NCBI GenBank assembly: GCA_015059425.1
Contig: SVAM01000001.1
Coordinates: 92,027 to 156,026 of the forward strand
Source: Bacillota bacterium
GTDB lineage: Bacteria; Bacillota_I; Bacilli_A; RF39; UBA660
DNA length: 64,000 bases
Direction: 5' to 3'
Shown here: one piece after another, positions 42,578-51,750 of the stretch
Layout of the letters: each line of letters opens with the position of its first letter
Position numbering within the stretch: the stretch's first letter is position 1
Notes under the pieces: generated by a model
What the model saw: only the letters and a program-made list of their open reading frames with translations
What the model was told of the DNA's origin: nothing
Database searches by the model: none
Translations under genes and position numbers: made by a program

Positions 42578-42606
42578 AATATACTATTATTAAATAAAAA
42601 TGTCAA
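42578..42606 (-). promoter_or_regulatory. promoter of the trpS operon
   Basis: Consensus TTGACA (42606-42601), 17-base spacer, TATATT (42583-42578). The 5' leader is roughly 200 bases. No T-box consensus (AGGGTGG-ACCGCG) is present in it. Confidence 0.75.
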
Positions 42607-42623
42607 CACTTTTTTATGATTTT

Positions 42624-45128
42624 TTACAATTTAAAATCATCTAAAAAATCTGCCATAGATAATGCTTTCGGTTCATTATCTTTTTTTGATTCTTCTATTA
42701 CTTCTTCTTTTGTTTCTTTAGTCTCTTTATTATCTATCTTTTCTTTTAAAGCTACTTTAGCAACAGTATCAAATTTATATTTACTTATACTTGAACCAGT
42801 AGATGCTAAATCCATAATTGATATATCGCTATTTTTAATAATGTTTATTTCACTATCTGCTTTAGTTAATAACAAATCTCTGGAATTAGTATTAAAAGCA
42901 TTTAATACTTTATATGTTACAGTTTTTGTTTTCTTTAATATTGCACTTCCTTTTTTAGCTCTACTATGAGTTTCTAAATCGCTTATCTTAACTCTTTTAG
43001 CGGTTTTATTATCAGTAAATATTGTAATATATTCATCTTTATCACAAATACTTATCATGCTTACTAAATAATCATCTTTTAAAGCTATACCTTTTACACC
43101 GCTTGCCTTTGCTCCAACTATCGGTAGTTCTTCATTAGTGTAATTTAAATAATAACCGTTTTCTGTAATCATAATAATTCTATCGTTATCTAAAACAACA
43201 CTAACCATTTCATCAGATTCATCTTTTAATTTTAATGCTGTCATAGGCTTAGTACACCTTTGAACTTCAAAATCACTCATTAAAGTACGTTTTGCCATAC
43301 CATTACGAGATGCTAAAACTAAAGTATTATTTTTATTATATATAAAAGATGCTATAACTTTCTCATCTGTATTAAGCATAATAACATTATTAATATGTTT
43401 ACCTAATTCTTTCCATTTCATCTCTGGTATTTTATAAACTGGTATATATAAATAATTTCCTAAATTTGTAAATACTAATAGTGTATCTAATGTCGTACAT
43501 TCATATAAACCAATAACAAAGTCTCCTGGTTTTAATGTAGTATCTTCAGTACTTGCCGCATAACTTTTACTACTTACTCTTTTTACATAGCCTTCATTAG
43601 TTACTACCACAACAACATTTTCTTTAGGTATCATTTCTTTAATATCTAATTTAATTTCTTGGATTTCACTCTCTATTTGTGTTCTTCTTGGAATAGCATA
43701 TTCTTTTCTTACTATCTTAAGTTCTTTTTTCATAACATATTTTAAAACTTCTTCATCACTTAATATAGCTTTTAATCCTTCAATTAATTTAGCAAGGCGC
43801 TCCATTTCTTCTTGCAATTCTACTACATCAGTATTAGTTAATTTATATAATTGTAATGTTACAATTGCTTCTGCCTGTTCTATCGTAAATCCAAATTTTT
43901 CAACTAAATTATTTTTAGCGTCTGCTTTATTCTTACTTGCTCTAATTGTTTTTATTACTTCATCAAGTATTGATATACATTTAATTAAACCTTCAACTAT
44001 ATGCATTCTTTTTTCATAAGCTGCTAAATCAAATTTTGTTCTTAAAGTAATAACTTCTCTTTGATGCTCTATGTATGCATCTAATATTTCTAATATTCCT
44101 AAAGTTCTTGGTACACGATTTACGATTGCTACCATATTGTAATTATATGATATTTGTAAATCTGTATTTTTAAATAAATAATTAAGTATTAAATCTGCAT
44201 TAGCCCCTGCTTTTAAATCTATAGCAATACGAAGTCCTTCTCTATCTGATTCATCACGTACTTCTGCCATACCATCTATCTTTTTATTTATTCTAATGTC
44301 ATCAATTTTATTAACTAGCATTGCTTTATTTACATCGTAAGGGATCTCTGTAATAACTATTTTTTCTTTACCTTTTTCTTTTACTATTTCATATTTACTA
44401 CGTACTATTACTTTTCCTTTGCCTGTTTTAAATGCATCTCTTATGCCATCAGCACCACAAGCAATGCCACCAGTTGGAAAATCTGGGCCTTTTACTATTT
44501 CTAAAATAGTATCTAATTTGCAATTTGGCGATTCTATTCTTTTAATCGTAGCATCAATTATTTCACCTAAATTGTGAGGTGGTATATTCGTTGCATAACC
44601 TGCACTAATACCCATTGTTCCATTTACAAGTAAATTTGGAAATCTAGCTGGTAAAACAGTAGGTTCTAATAATCTATCATCAAAGTTTGGTGCAAATTTA
44701 ACAGTTTGTTTATCTAAATCTCCTAAAAGTTCATTACTAATTTTTGCAAGACGAGCTTCAGTATAACGATAAGCTGCAGCTCCATCGCCATCCATTGAAC
44801 CATTATTACCTTTCATATCAACTAAAATAGTATTTTGTTTCCACCATTGTGACATACGAACCATCGCATCATATACAGATGAATCTCCATGTGGATGGTA
44901 TTTACCTAAAACATCTCCAACAGTTGCTGCACATTTAACATACTTTTTATCATAAGTATATCCTGCTTTATACATAGCAAACAATATTCTTCTTTGAACA
45001 GGTTTTAATCCATCTCTAACATCTGGAATTGCTCTATCTTGAATAATTTCTTTGGCGTATGAACCAAATCTTTCACCCATAATTTCTTCTAAAGCATAAT
45101 CTTCGATTCTTTTTAATATATCTTGCAT
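42624..45128 (-). CDS. parC: DNA topoisomerase IV subunit A
   Basis: ParC cuts and rejoins DNA to unlink daughter chromosomes. The 834-residue protein has RAIPDVRDGLKPVQRRIL, HPHGDSSVYDAMVRMSQ (quinolone-determining region, with Ser and Asp at the usual positions), and AAAYRYTEARL with the catalytic Tyr. GNNGSMDGDG favours ParC over GyrA, as does the presence of a parE-type partner 4.5 kb upstream. The C-terminal beta-pinwheel carries irregular repeats. I choose the ATG at 45128 (GGTGAG ribosome site); the frame opens 27 bases earlier within a terminator T run. Confidence 0.93.
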   Translation of the reverse strand: MQDILKRIEDYALEEIMGERFGSYAKEIIQDRAIPDVRDGLKPVQRRILFAMYKAGYTYDKKYVKCAATVGDVLGKYHPHGDSSVYDAMVRMSQWWKQNTILVDMKGNNGSMDGDGAAAYRYTEARLAKISNELLGDLDKQTVKFAPNFDDRLLEPTVLPARFPNLLVNGTMGISAGYATNIPPHNLGEIIDATIKRIESPNCKLDTILEIVKGPDFPTGGIACGADGIRDAFKTGKGKVIVRSKYEIVKEKGKEKIVITEIPYDVNKAMLVNKIDDIRINKKIDGMAEVRDESDREGLRIAIDLKAGANADLILNYLFKNTDLQISYNYNMVAIVNRVPRTLGILEILDAYIEHQREVITLRTKFDLAAYEKRMHIVEGLIKCISILDEVIKTIRASKNKADAKNNLVEKFGFTIEQAEAIVTLQLYKLTNTDVVELQEEMERLAKLIEGLKAILSDEEVLKYVMKKELKIVRKEYAIPRRTQIESEIQEIKLDIKEMIPKENVVVVVTNEGYVKRVSSKSYAASTEDTTLKPGDFVIGLYECTTLDTLLVFTNLGNYLYIPVYKIPEMKWKELGKHINNVIMLNTDEKVIASFIYNKNNTLVLASRNGMAKRTLMSDFEVQRCTKPMTALKLKDESDEMVSVVLDNDRIIMITENGYYLNYTNEELPIVGAKASGVKGIALKDDYLVSMISICDKDEYITIFTDNKTAKRVKISDLETHSRAKKGSAILKKTKTVTYKVLNAFNTNSRDLLLTKADSEINIIKNSDISIMDLASTGSSISKYKFDTVAKVALKEKIDNKETKETKEEVIEESKKDNEPKALSMADFLDDFKL

Positions 45129-45152
45129 TTTACTCACCATAATATATTTTAT

Positions 45153-45191
45153 CATAAAAAAAAGTGTAAATAAACTGTACTTTACACTTTT
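45153..45191 (-). terminator. terminator between the RhuM gene and parC
   Basis: Eleven-base-pair stem AAAAGTGTAAA/TTTACACTTTT with a ten-base loop and about seven T on the minus strand. Confidence 0.75.
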
Positions 45192-45235
45192 AAGTCTAAT
45201 TTTACTAAAATTTCTCAGCCTTTTTTAAATATAAA

Positions 45236-46213
45236 TTATCTATCTATTTCTTCAATTTTTTTATTCAAAATATCAATATAATCTTGTTCAGCAGTTGTTA
45301 AATGCGTTTGCATATATTTATCAAATTCTTCATGTGCTTTTTTCAATGCTTGTTCATGAGATATTTTACCACTATTTTTTAAAATGTCTTTTCTTGTCAT
45401 TTTTAAGAAAGAATCTAATTCATCTATCCAATCTTGCATTGTCATTGGATGTCTATCTAAAGCATTAATTTCTGCAATATCCAAATATGCAGATACCATT
45501 CTATTTAAAACATTTAATTCTTCTTCCGTTAAATAGTTTTTAGCTATTTCAGTTTCACTTTTAGTAGGATAGTCTCCCTTAAAATTGGTAAGTCCTAAAT
45601 AATCTTTTTTTGAATCAACTCTATTGAAAATTACTTCGGCAGCGGTATTACCATGTGTTGCATAATGCATTTTATTTTGAACTGTCTTAAAGAAATCTAT
45701 TGATAATTTATCTTTAGGGTTATAATCTATACTTGTTGCATATATATCTAAAACTTTTCTCCAAAATACTTTCTCACTAGATCTAATATCACGAATTCTA
45801 GCAAGTAATTCTTCAAAATATGGGCTTGTACCATCATTCTTTAATCTTTCATCATTTAATACAAATCCTTTTATCATATATTCTTTTAAAACTTTAGTTG
45901 CCCATATTCTAAAATCAGTTGCTTTCTTAGAATTAATTCTATATCCAACCGCAATTATAGCATCTAAATTATAGTGTAAAACATTATAGTTTTTACCATC
46001 ACTGGCAGTTGTTAAGAATTTCTTAACAACTGAATTTTTCTGTAATTCTCCTTCATCAAATATATTTTTTAAATGTATAGAAATATTATTTTTAGTCGTA
46101 TCGTAAAGATTAGCCATTACATCTTGGTTCATCCATATATCTTCATTTTGGATATTAACATCTACTTTTATATTACCATCTTTTGATACATATATAATCA
46201 TGTTATTTTTCAT
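45236..46213 (-). CDS. RhuM family protein
   Basis: The 325-residue protein matches the RhuM ('virulence protein') family: IWMNQDVMANLYDTTKNNIS then HLKNIFDEGEL, NYNVLHYNLDAIIAVGYRIN and FRIWATKVLKEYMIKGF in the first 125 residues, and a helical C-terminal region. The family occurs in accessory DNA, often with restriction or toxin-antitoxin genes, and its function is unknown. It splits the parE-parC pair. It has its own promoter with an embedded palindrome, suggesting a dedicated repressor. Confidence 0.87.
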   Translation of the reverse strand: MKNNMIIYVSKDGNIKVDVNIQNEDIWMNQDVMANLYDTTKNNISIHLKNIFDEGELQKNSVVKKFLTTASDGKNYNVLHYNLDAIIAVGYRINSKKATDFRIWATKVLKEYMIKGFVLNDERLKNDGTSPYFEELLARIRDIRSSEKVFWRKVLDIYATSIDYNPKDKLSIDFFKTVQNKMHYATHGNTAAEVIFNRVDSKKDYLGLTNFKGDYPTKSETEIAKNYLTEEELNVLNRMVSAYLDIAEINALDRHPMTMQDWIDELDSFLKMTRKDILKNSGKISHEQALKKAHEEFDKYMQTHLTTAEQDYIDILNKKIEEIDR

Positions 46214-46307
46214 TATATCACCATCTTTCTATTTTTTGATTTTAATAAATCTGTTTTCATTTTCATTATTTAAAAATTTATCTATTTTTTCTTTAGTTTA
46301 CTATTAT

Positions 46308-46336
46308 ATTTTAACATACGTGTGTACGCATGTCAA
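46308..46336 (-). promoter_or_regulatory. RhuM promoter with palindromic operator in the spacer
   Basis: Consensus TTGACA (46336-46331), 17-base spacer, TAAAAT (46313-46308). The spacer is filled by an imperfect palindrome, ACATnCGTnnnnACGnATGT (46314-46333), 14 of 20 positions symmetric. A repressor bound there would block RNA polymerase. Confidence 0.6.
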
Positions 46337-46372
46337 TAAACCTATATATTTTTTTATGTAATTTATTATAAG

Positions 46373-46397
46373 AAAAAATGGTAATGTAAATTACCAA
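46373..46397 (-). terminator. terminator of the 423-aa helical protein gene
   Basis: Stem TGGTAAT/ATTACCA with a short loop and six T on the minus strand. Confidence 0.7.
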
Positions 46398-46399
46398 AT

Positions 46400-47671
46400 T
46401 TAGTTATTATTATTTTTTCTAACTCTTTCTAGTGGTTCATTAAATTTTCTTATTTGCTCATCTTCAACTAATTTTGCTTTGTCACCACTTATTAAATAAC
46501 TACCATAAATTGTAAGTAAATCAGTTCTATTGGATTTATTTAAACTATCTAATATATTCTTTCTTTCTAATTCGTCAAAATTGCTATTACCAATTATTTC
46601 TCTGCTAAATCTTGAATTTAACGAAATTAATAAAACACTATTTTCTTTTGAAAAATCACTATCTAAATCGTATGATCTAAAACATGAAATTAGATAATCA
46701 ATTCTTTCAATATTTTCTGAATTTGCATTACTACAAATAATATTAATTAAATTATCTATATTATAAATTTCAGGGTTTTCTTTAATCTTATCTATAATAA
46801 ATAATACATATCTCTTATCTAAATTCATTAACATCCTAATTAAATATGTTTTATCAGCCATTAATTTTTCAATTATATCCTCTTTTAAACTTCCTTTAGT
46901 ATTAGTAATCCAAGCATACATTAACTCTTTATCATTAGTATCTATAATAGCTTGTTCAAATTCTTCGGGTATCTCAATAAAGTCTGTAAATATATATGCA
47001 AATTCCCAGTAAACTTGTTCATCTTCTGGATGTATTTTTTTATATTTAAATAATAAATCTAAAATATCATCATATTTATCTTGGAAATATAAATCTTCCA
47101 TTATATCATCCATTAAAAACATATAATCAAAATTTAATGCTATTTTTTTATATTCTTCAACAGAAAAATTTTTAGTTAATTTATCAGATATATCTCTAGG
47201 GGTTATTATATTTTCTTTTATTAGTGATATTATTAAATCCATGTCTTTAAACTCGATTAATTTATTACATATTGCTTCATTATTTTCCGCAATAATAAGA
47301 CTGGGAATCTTTTTTATTCTATCTTTATCTTCTACTCTAATTCTTTTAATTAATCCATTAATAAAATTTTGATAAAATCCACTAATAATTTGAATTTCTT
47401 TTAATGCATCAATTACTAATTCATTTGGCATAGTTTTAAAATATATTGAATTTGTAAGAATTTCATCATCTATTATAGGTCTAGATTTTATATATCTATA
47501 AATTTCAAAATATTGTTTTTTAGAACAATCAAAAGGAGTATTTAAATATGATATAAAAAACTTTTTTAGTTTTTCTGCATTTAGGCCATATAAATAATCA
47601 TAATTATTGTTTAAAAAAGCATCTACACCTTTTGTACCTTCAATTTTTAATAATAATTTTAATATAAACAT
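46400..47671 (-). CDS. helical protein of unknown function, paralogue of the gene upstream of parE
   Basis: A 423-residue all-helical-looking protein. It aligns along its length with the 439-residue protein on the other side of parE: a TMPNELVIDALKE segment (against TMPSEYVIEAIRL), LDKRYVLFIIDKIKE (against LDERYVKYVLEKICE), and a closing LLTIYGSYLISGDKAKLV (against LLAIYGSYYLTGDKNCIA). No known domain, export signal or catalytic motif. The N-terminal start MFILKLLLKIEGTKGVDAFL has a GAGGGTGACGTT ribosome site. Function unknown. Confidence 0.8.
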   Translation of the reverse strand: MFILKLLLKIEGTKGVDAFLNNNYDYLYGLNAEKLKKFFISYLNTPFDCSKKQYFEIYRYIKSRPIIDDEILTNSIYFKTMPNELVIDALKEIQIISGFYQNFINGLIKRIRVEDKDRIKKIPSLIIAENNEAICNKLIEFKDMDLIISLIKENIITPRDISDKLTKNFSVEEYKKIALNFDYMFLMDDIMEDLYFQDKYDDILDLLFKYKKIHPEDEQVYWEFAYIFTDFIEIPEEFEQAIIDTNDKELMYAWITNTKGSLKEDIIEKLMADKTYLIRMLMNLDKRYVLFIIDKIKENPEIYNIDNLINIICSNANSENIERIDYLISCFRSYDLDSDFSKENSVLLISLNSRFSREIIGNSNFDELERKNILDSLNKSNRTDLLTIYGSYLISGDKAKLVEDEQIRKFNEPLERVRKNNNN

Positions 47672-47718
47672 AACGTCACCCTCTTGGTTAAATATTTTAT
47701 CATATAATTTTATTATAT

Positions 47719-47751
47719 AAAAGAAAAATTGGTGTTCTTATTACCAATTTT
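47719..47751 (-). terminator. terminator of parE
   Basis: Nine-base-pair stem AAAATTGGT/ACCAATTTT with T run on the minus strand; it overlaps the parE stop. Confidence 0.75.
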
Positions 47752-49654
47752 ATGCTCTATAATCATCTTCCATTGTAAATATAATGTTTTCTTCAATCCA
47801 TTCTTTTCTAGGTTCTACTTTATCGCCCATTAAAACATTAACACGTTTTTCAGCTAAAGCTGCATCATATATATTTACTCTTATTAAACTACGAGTATCA
47901 GGATTCATTGTAGTTTCCCATAATTCTTCTGCATTCATTTCACCAAGACCTTTATTACGAGATATATCTGGTTTTCCAGAATTTTCTGCAACAATTTTAA
48001 ATCTTTCTTCATCAGAATAGGCATAGAAGAATTTTTTACCATAATCAATTTTATATAAAGGTGGTTTTGCTATATATAGCTTACCTGCTTCAATTAACGG
48101 TCTCATAAATCTATAGAAGAAAGTTAATAAAAGTATTTGAATATGTGAACCATCGACATCGGCATCGGTCATAATTATTACTTTATCATAATTTGATTCA
48201 GATACATCAAAATCTTGTCCAAGACCAGCACCAATAGTATGAATAATTGTATTAATCTCTTCATTTTTTAATATATCTGAAACATTTGCTTTCTCGGCAT
48301 TTATAACTTTACCACGTAGCGGAAGTATAGCTTGGAATTTTCTATTTCTACCTCCCTTAGCAGATCCACCCGCTGAATCACCTTCGACCAAGAATAATTC
48401 ATTAATCTTTGGATTTTTACTTGTAGCAGGAGCAAGTTTCCCTGATAAATTCTTTTCAATTTTATTTTTGCCTTTACCATTACGCGCTTCTTCTCTAGCT
48501 TTTCTAGCTGCTTCACGAGCCATTTTACTTTTACTAGCTTTATCAATAATAGTTAAAGCAATTTCTTTATTTTCTTCTAAGAAGAATTTTAAGTTTTCAT
48601 AAGTTATTGCTTCTGTTACACTTCTAGCCTCAGGTGTTCCTAATTTACCTTTTGTTTGACCTTCAAATTGTAATAATGATTCTGGTATTTTTAAGTTAAT
48701 AACAGCACTTAAACCTTCTCTAACATCAGACCCGTCAAATGTAGCATCTTTACCTTTTAAAATATTATTGCTTTTTACATAATCATTAAATGCCTTTGTA
48801 ATACCAGTTTTAAATCCTACTTCATGAGAACCGCCATCAACTGTTTTTACATTATTAACAAAAGATAATATATTTTCATTATAAGTATCTGTATATTGCA
48901 TTGCTACATTTACTTCTATACCACTTTTTGAACTACTAAAATTAATAACATTATGTAAAGTGTTTTTATCTTCATTTATATATTCAACAAAATTAACTAA
49001 TCCATTTTCATAATGAAACTTAGATTCTCTTTTATTATCTTCATCAATAACTTCAATAGTTACATTAGGGATTAAAAACGCACTTTCTTGCATTCTTTCT
49101 ACAATTGTAGTATATGAAAAAGCACAATTTTTAAATATTTCATAATCTGGTAGGAATGTTACCATAGTTCCAGTTTTATTAGTTGTACCAATTTTCTTTA
49201 ATGGTTCTTCTACATGTCCACCATCACAGAATCTAATGTTATTAATTTCTCCATCACGATAAATAACAACATCCATTTTCTTTGATAAAGCATTAACTAC
49301 TGATGCCCCTACTCCATGTAGTCCACCACTTACCTTATAGTTTCCTTCTTCAAATTTACCACCAGCATGAAGTATTGTATAAATTACTTCTGGAGTAGAT
49401 TTACCAGATTCATGTATGCCAATTGGTACACCACGACCATTATCTGCAATAGTAATACTTCCATCTTTATGTATTACTATTTTTATATGATTACCATGTC
49501 CATTTATTATTTCATCTATAGAATTATCTACGATTTCCCAAATTAAATGATGTAAGCCTCTTTTATCGGTACTACCTATATACATTCCAGGACGTTTTCT
49601 AACCGCTTCTAATCCTTCAAGTATTTTTATTGATGATGCATCATACTTTGTCAT
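47750..49654 (-). CDS. parE: DNA topoisomerase IV subunit B
   Basis: The ATPase subunit of topoisomerase IV. In 634 residues the GHKL motifs are clear (EIVDNSIDEI, DNGRGVPIGIH, VSGGLHGVGASVVNALS). The TOPRIM core follows (EGDSAGGSAKGGRNR, MTDADVDGSHI), then PPLYKI. The C-terminus VEPRKEWIEENIIF matches ParE rather than GyrB. It starts about 83 bases after the 439-residue gene, with a terminator between, so it has its own promoter. In most Bacilli parE directly precedes parC; here two genes separate them. Confidence 0.92.
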   Translation of the reverse strand: MTKYDASSIKILEGLEAVRKRPGMYIGSTDKRGLHHLIWEIVDNSIDEIINGHGNHIKIVIHKDGSITIADNGRGVPIGIHESGKSTPEVIYTILHAGGKFEEGNYKVSGGLHGVGASVVNALSKKMDVVIYRDGEINNIRFCDGGHVEEPLKKIGTTNKTGTMVTFLPDYEIFKNCAFSYTTIVERMQESAFLIPNVTIEVIDEDNKRESKFHYENGLVNFVEYINEDKNTLHNVINFSSSKSGIEVNVAMQYTDTYNENILSFVNNVKTVDGGSHEVGFKTGITKAFNDYVKSNNILKGKDATFDGSDVREGLSAVINLKIPESLLQFEGQTKGKLGTPEARSVTEAITYENLKFFLEENKEIALTIIDKASKSKMAREAARKAREEARNGKGKNKIEKNLSGKLAPATSKNPKINELFLVEGDSAGGSAKGGRNRKFQAILPLRGKVINAEKANVSDILKNEEINTIIHTIGAGLGQDFDVSESNYDKVIIMTDADVDGSHIQILLLTFFYRFMRPLIEAGKLYIAKPPLYKIDYGKKFFYAYSDEERFKIVAENSGKPDISRNKGLGEMNAEELWETTMNPDTRSLIRVNIYDAALAEKRVNVLMGDKVEPRKEWIEENIIFTMEDDYRA

Positions 49655-49689
49655 TATTACTTCACCCTATCACCAATTATAACAAAGAA

Positions 49690-49727
49690 TAAAAAAAATG
49701 TAAAATACCTTTACTGATATTTTACAT
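49690..49727 (-). terminator. terminator of the 439-aa helical protein gene
   Basis: Ten-base-pair stem ATGTAAAATA/TATTTTACAT with a ten-base loop followed by eight T on the minus strand. Confidence 0.8.
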
Positions 49728-49737
49728 CTTTAGAATA

Positions 49738-51057
49738 CTATAAATTAGTAGATCTTAATCTTTTTAAAACATTACTATTTTCTTTGATAATACTTTCATC
49801 AGCAATACAGTTTTTATCACCTGTTAAATAATAAGAACCATAAATAGCTAAAAGACTGTAATTCCCATTTAAATTAATATTTTCAAGTATTTCATTTCTT
49901 TCTTCAACTGTATATTCATAATTATTAATTAGGTAATTATAATGTTTTGTATTATACCCTAATAACGTTATACAAGCACATTTTGATAATTTGTAAGATG
50001 GTCTTATGATAAATAATATAGATAATATTGTGTCAATTTGGTAAATTGTATTGTTATTAATAAATGAGAATATCTCTTTAAACATATTATTTAATTTATT
50101 ATTACTTTCTTGTTCACAAATTTTTTCTAATACATATTTTACATACCTTTCATCTAAAGACAAAACCAATTTTCCTAAATTTAAATCTTCATGTACTAAC
50201 ATCTTATCTAATAACTCATATTTTTTAGGTCCATTATTAGTTATTACCCAATAATACATTAAATCATAATTATCAGATTTAATAATTTTATCTTCAATAC
50301 TTTCTAAATTGATAAAATTATCCTTAGCATATTCTGCAAAAATTAGATAGATATCCCTTTTAAATAATCTGTTCATAAAAGGAAAACCTGATTCATCTTT
50401 TTCATTTTTTCGCATATCATTTATTATATCAAATGCTAAATCAATTTTACCATTATATATTAATGTATGTATTATTTCTTTAATTTCTGCAAAGCTATTA
50501 TGCAATAAAGCAAATGCTTTTATTTCTTCATTAGTATAGCTTTCAAATAATAAATTTAAAAAATCTTTTTTCATTGATTTAAAGTGCCAATAAAATATAT
50601 ATAAATTATTTATATTATGATATTTTTTTAATTTAGATAATAATGCTGGTAATCTATATTCTTTAATTTCAGAATAACCGCCCAAAATTATTAATCCTGT
50701 GATACGTTCTAAATTTTCTTTATCTAATTTAGAAATTAGATAATTAACAAAACCTTCATCACTACTTGATAAACGTATTGCTTCTATAACATATTCGCTT
50801 GGCATCGTATGAAAATAATTTGTATGTTTCAAATCAGATAATTTTAAATAATTACTTATCTTAATATACTTAAATATAGAAAAAGGTTTATTGTTAGTAA
50901 TATCAAATCTAAAACTTAAATAATAATTTAAAAATTGTTCTAATTCTCCATTTTTTAATTTAGTTAATGACTCTATGTTTTTATCCAAATATATATCTAT
51001 AGTTTTAATCCCCTTTTTATCCAACATTTTAATTAAATTTAATAATCTAAAACTCAT
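49738..51057 (-). CDS. helical protein of unknown function, paralogue of the gene downstream of parE
   Basis: A 439-residue solenoid-like helical protein with no recognised domain. Motifs shared with the 423-residue paralogue include FHTMPSEYVIEAIRL (near residue 80), SLDERYVKYVLEKI and LLAIYGSYYLTGDKNCIADE at the end. The first segment, a short helix followed by KGIKTIDIYLDKN, also aligns with KGVDAFLNN. The ATG at 51057 follows a CAGGGTG ribosome site. The gene is monocistronic, ending at a strong terminator before parE. It may belong to a lineage-specific expanded family that includes the 14.9-kb gene. Confidence 0.8.
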   Translation of the reverse strand: MSFRLLNLIKMLDKKGIKTIDIYLDKNIESLTKLKNGELEQFLNYYLSFRFDITNNKPFSIFKYIKISNYLKLSDLKHTNYFHTMPSEYVIEAIRLSSSDEGFVNYLISKLDKENLERITGLIILGGYSEIKEYRLPALLSKLKKYHNINNLYIFYWHFKSMKKDFLNLLFESYTNEEIKAFALLHNSFAEIKEIIHTLIYNGKIDLAFDIINDMRKNEKDESGFPFMNRLFKRDIYLIFAEYAKDNFINLESIEDKIIKSDNYDLMYYWVITNNGPKKYELLDKMLVHEDLNLGKLVLSLDERYVKYVLEKICEQESNNKLNNMFKEIFSFINNNTIYQIDTILSILFIIRPSYKLSKCACITLLGYNTKHYNYLINNYEYTVEERNEILENINLNGNYSLLAIYGSYYLTGDKNCIADESIIKENSNVLKRLRSTNL

Positions 51058-51108
51058 AGTTCTAACACCCTGTAAAAATTATAACACAAAATATTTATCT
51101 TTTAAATA

Positions 51109-51137
51109 TTGAATTAAATTATAATAGTTATTATAAT
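51109..51137 (+). promoter_or_regulatory. promoter of the thioredoxin-like gene
   Basis: TTGAAT, 17-base spacer, TATAAT. Transcription should begin near 51144, after the first in-frame ATG (51142), which supports the ATG at 51154 as the start. Confidence 0.7.
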
Positions 51138-51153
51138 TATTATGAGGTGTATT

Positions 51154-51726
51154 ATGAAAATAACAATTAAAACTATTATTACGGGGGCACTAATAACATT
51201 ACTTATTTTAGGTATAACTATTTTTATTATTTATAAAAATTATGAATATAAAAATAACCCTGATTTCATTCCAACAATAAATGAAAATAACAACAATGAT
51301 GCTAAAACAGAAACTAGTGCTAATGACGAAATACAAAATACAATTAACAATGAATCTGATAATATAAAAAATGATGAGAATAAAACTAATAAAGTAAAAT
51401 TATATTTATTTCATGGATCCACTTGTCCAGCTTGTTTAAATGCTAAAGAAAAAATGAAAAAAGATTTGTTAAATATTGATAATTTAGAAATAGTTACTTA
51501 TGAAGTTTGGGAAAATGAAGATAATGCATTATTAATGGATAAAGTTGCTGAAAAACTAAATATAGAAGTTAATTATATTCCATTCTTAGTTATTAATTCA
51601 TACAATAAAGTTGGTTACAATAAAGAGGATATTTTAAATGAAATCAATAATCCAAGCCAAGATATAATTAAAGAAGTATTAGATGAAAATCCTGATTTAA
51701 AACCAATTTCTGACACTTTAAAATAG
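51154..51726 (+). CDS. membrane-anchored thioredoxin-like protein
   Basis: The 190-residue protein has one N-terminal membrane helix (about residues 8-28), a long Asn/Glu/Asp-rich linker (30-80), and a thioredoxin-type domain opening KLYLFHGSTCPACLNAKEKM with the redox pair C91/C94 (CPAC) and a YIPFLVI segment giving the cis-proline. It should act at the outer membrane face in thiol-disulfide exchange, partner unknown. The ATG at 51154 has a GAGGTG ribosome site. Confidence 0.82.
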   Translation: MKITIKTIITGALITLLILGITIFIIYKNYEYKNNPDFIPTINENNNNDAKTETSANDEIQNTINNESDNIKNDENKTNKVKLYLFHGSTCPACLNAKEKMKKDLLNIDNLEIVTYEVWENEDNALLMDKVAEKLNIEVNYIPFLVINSYNKVGYNKEDILNEINNPSQDIIKEVLDENPDLKPISDTLK

Positions 51727-51750
51727 CAAGATTACTTGCTATTTTCTTTT
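51721..51750. terminator. bidirectional terminator between the thioredoxin-like gene and dnaI
   Basis: Ten-base-pair stem AAATAGCAAG/CTTGCTATTT with a four-base loop and a T-rich tail. Confidence 0.85.

Noticed and set aside
42382-42606. T-box riboswitch upstream of trpS-B
   Set aside because: The AGGGTGG-ACCGCG core is absent on the minus strand; only a simple terminator and a short ORF are seen.
48301-48546. Open frame of 81 codons inside parE on the minus strand
   Set aside because: It lies in another frame of a strongly conserved gene, has Lys/Arg-biased shadow composition and no independent ribosome site.
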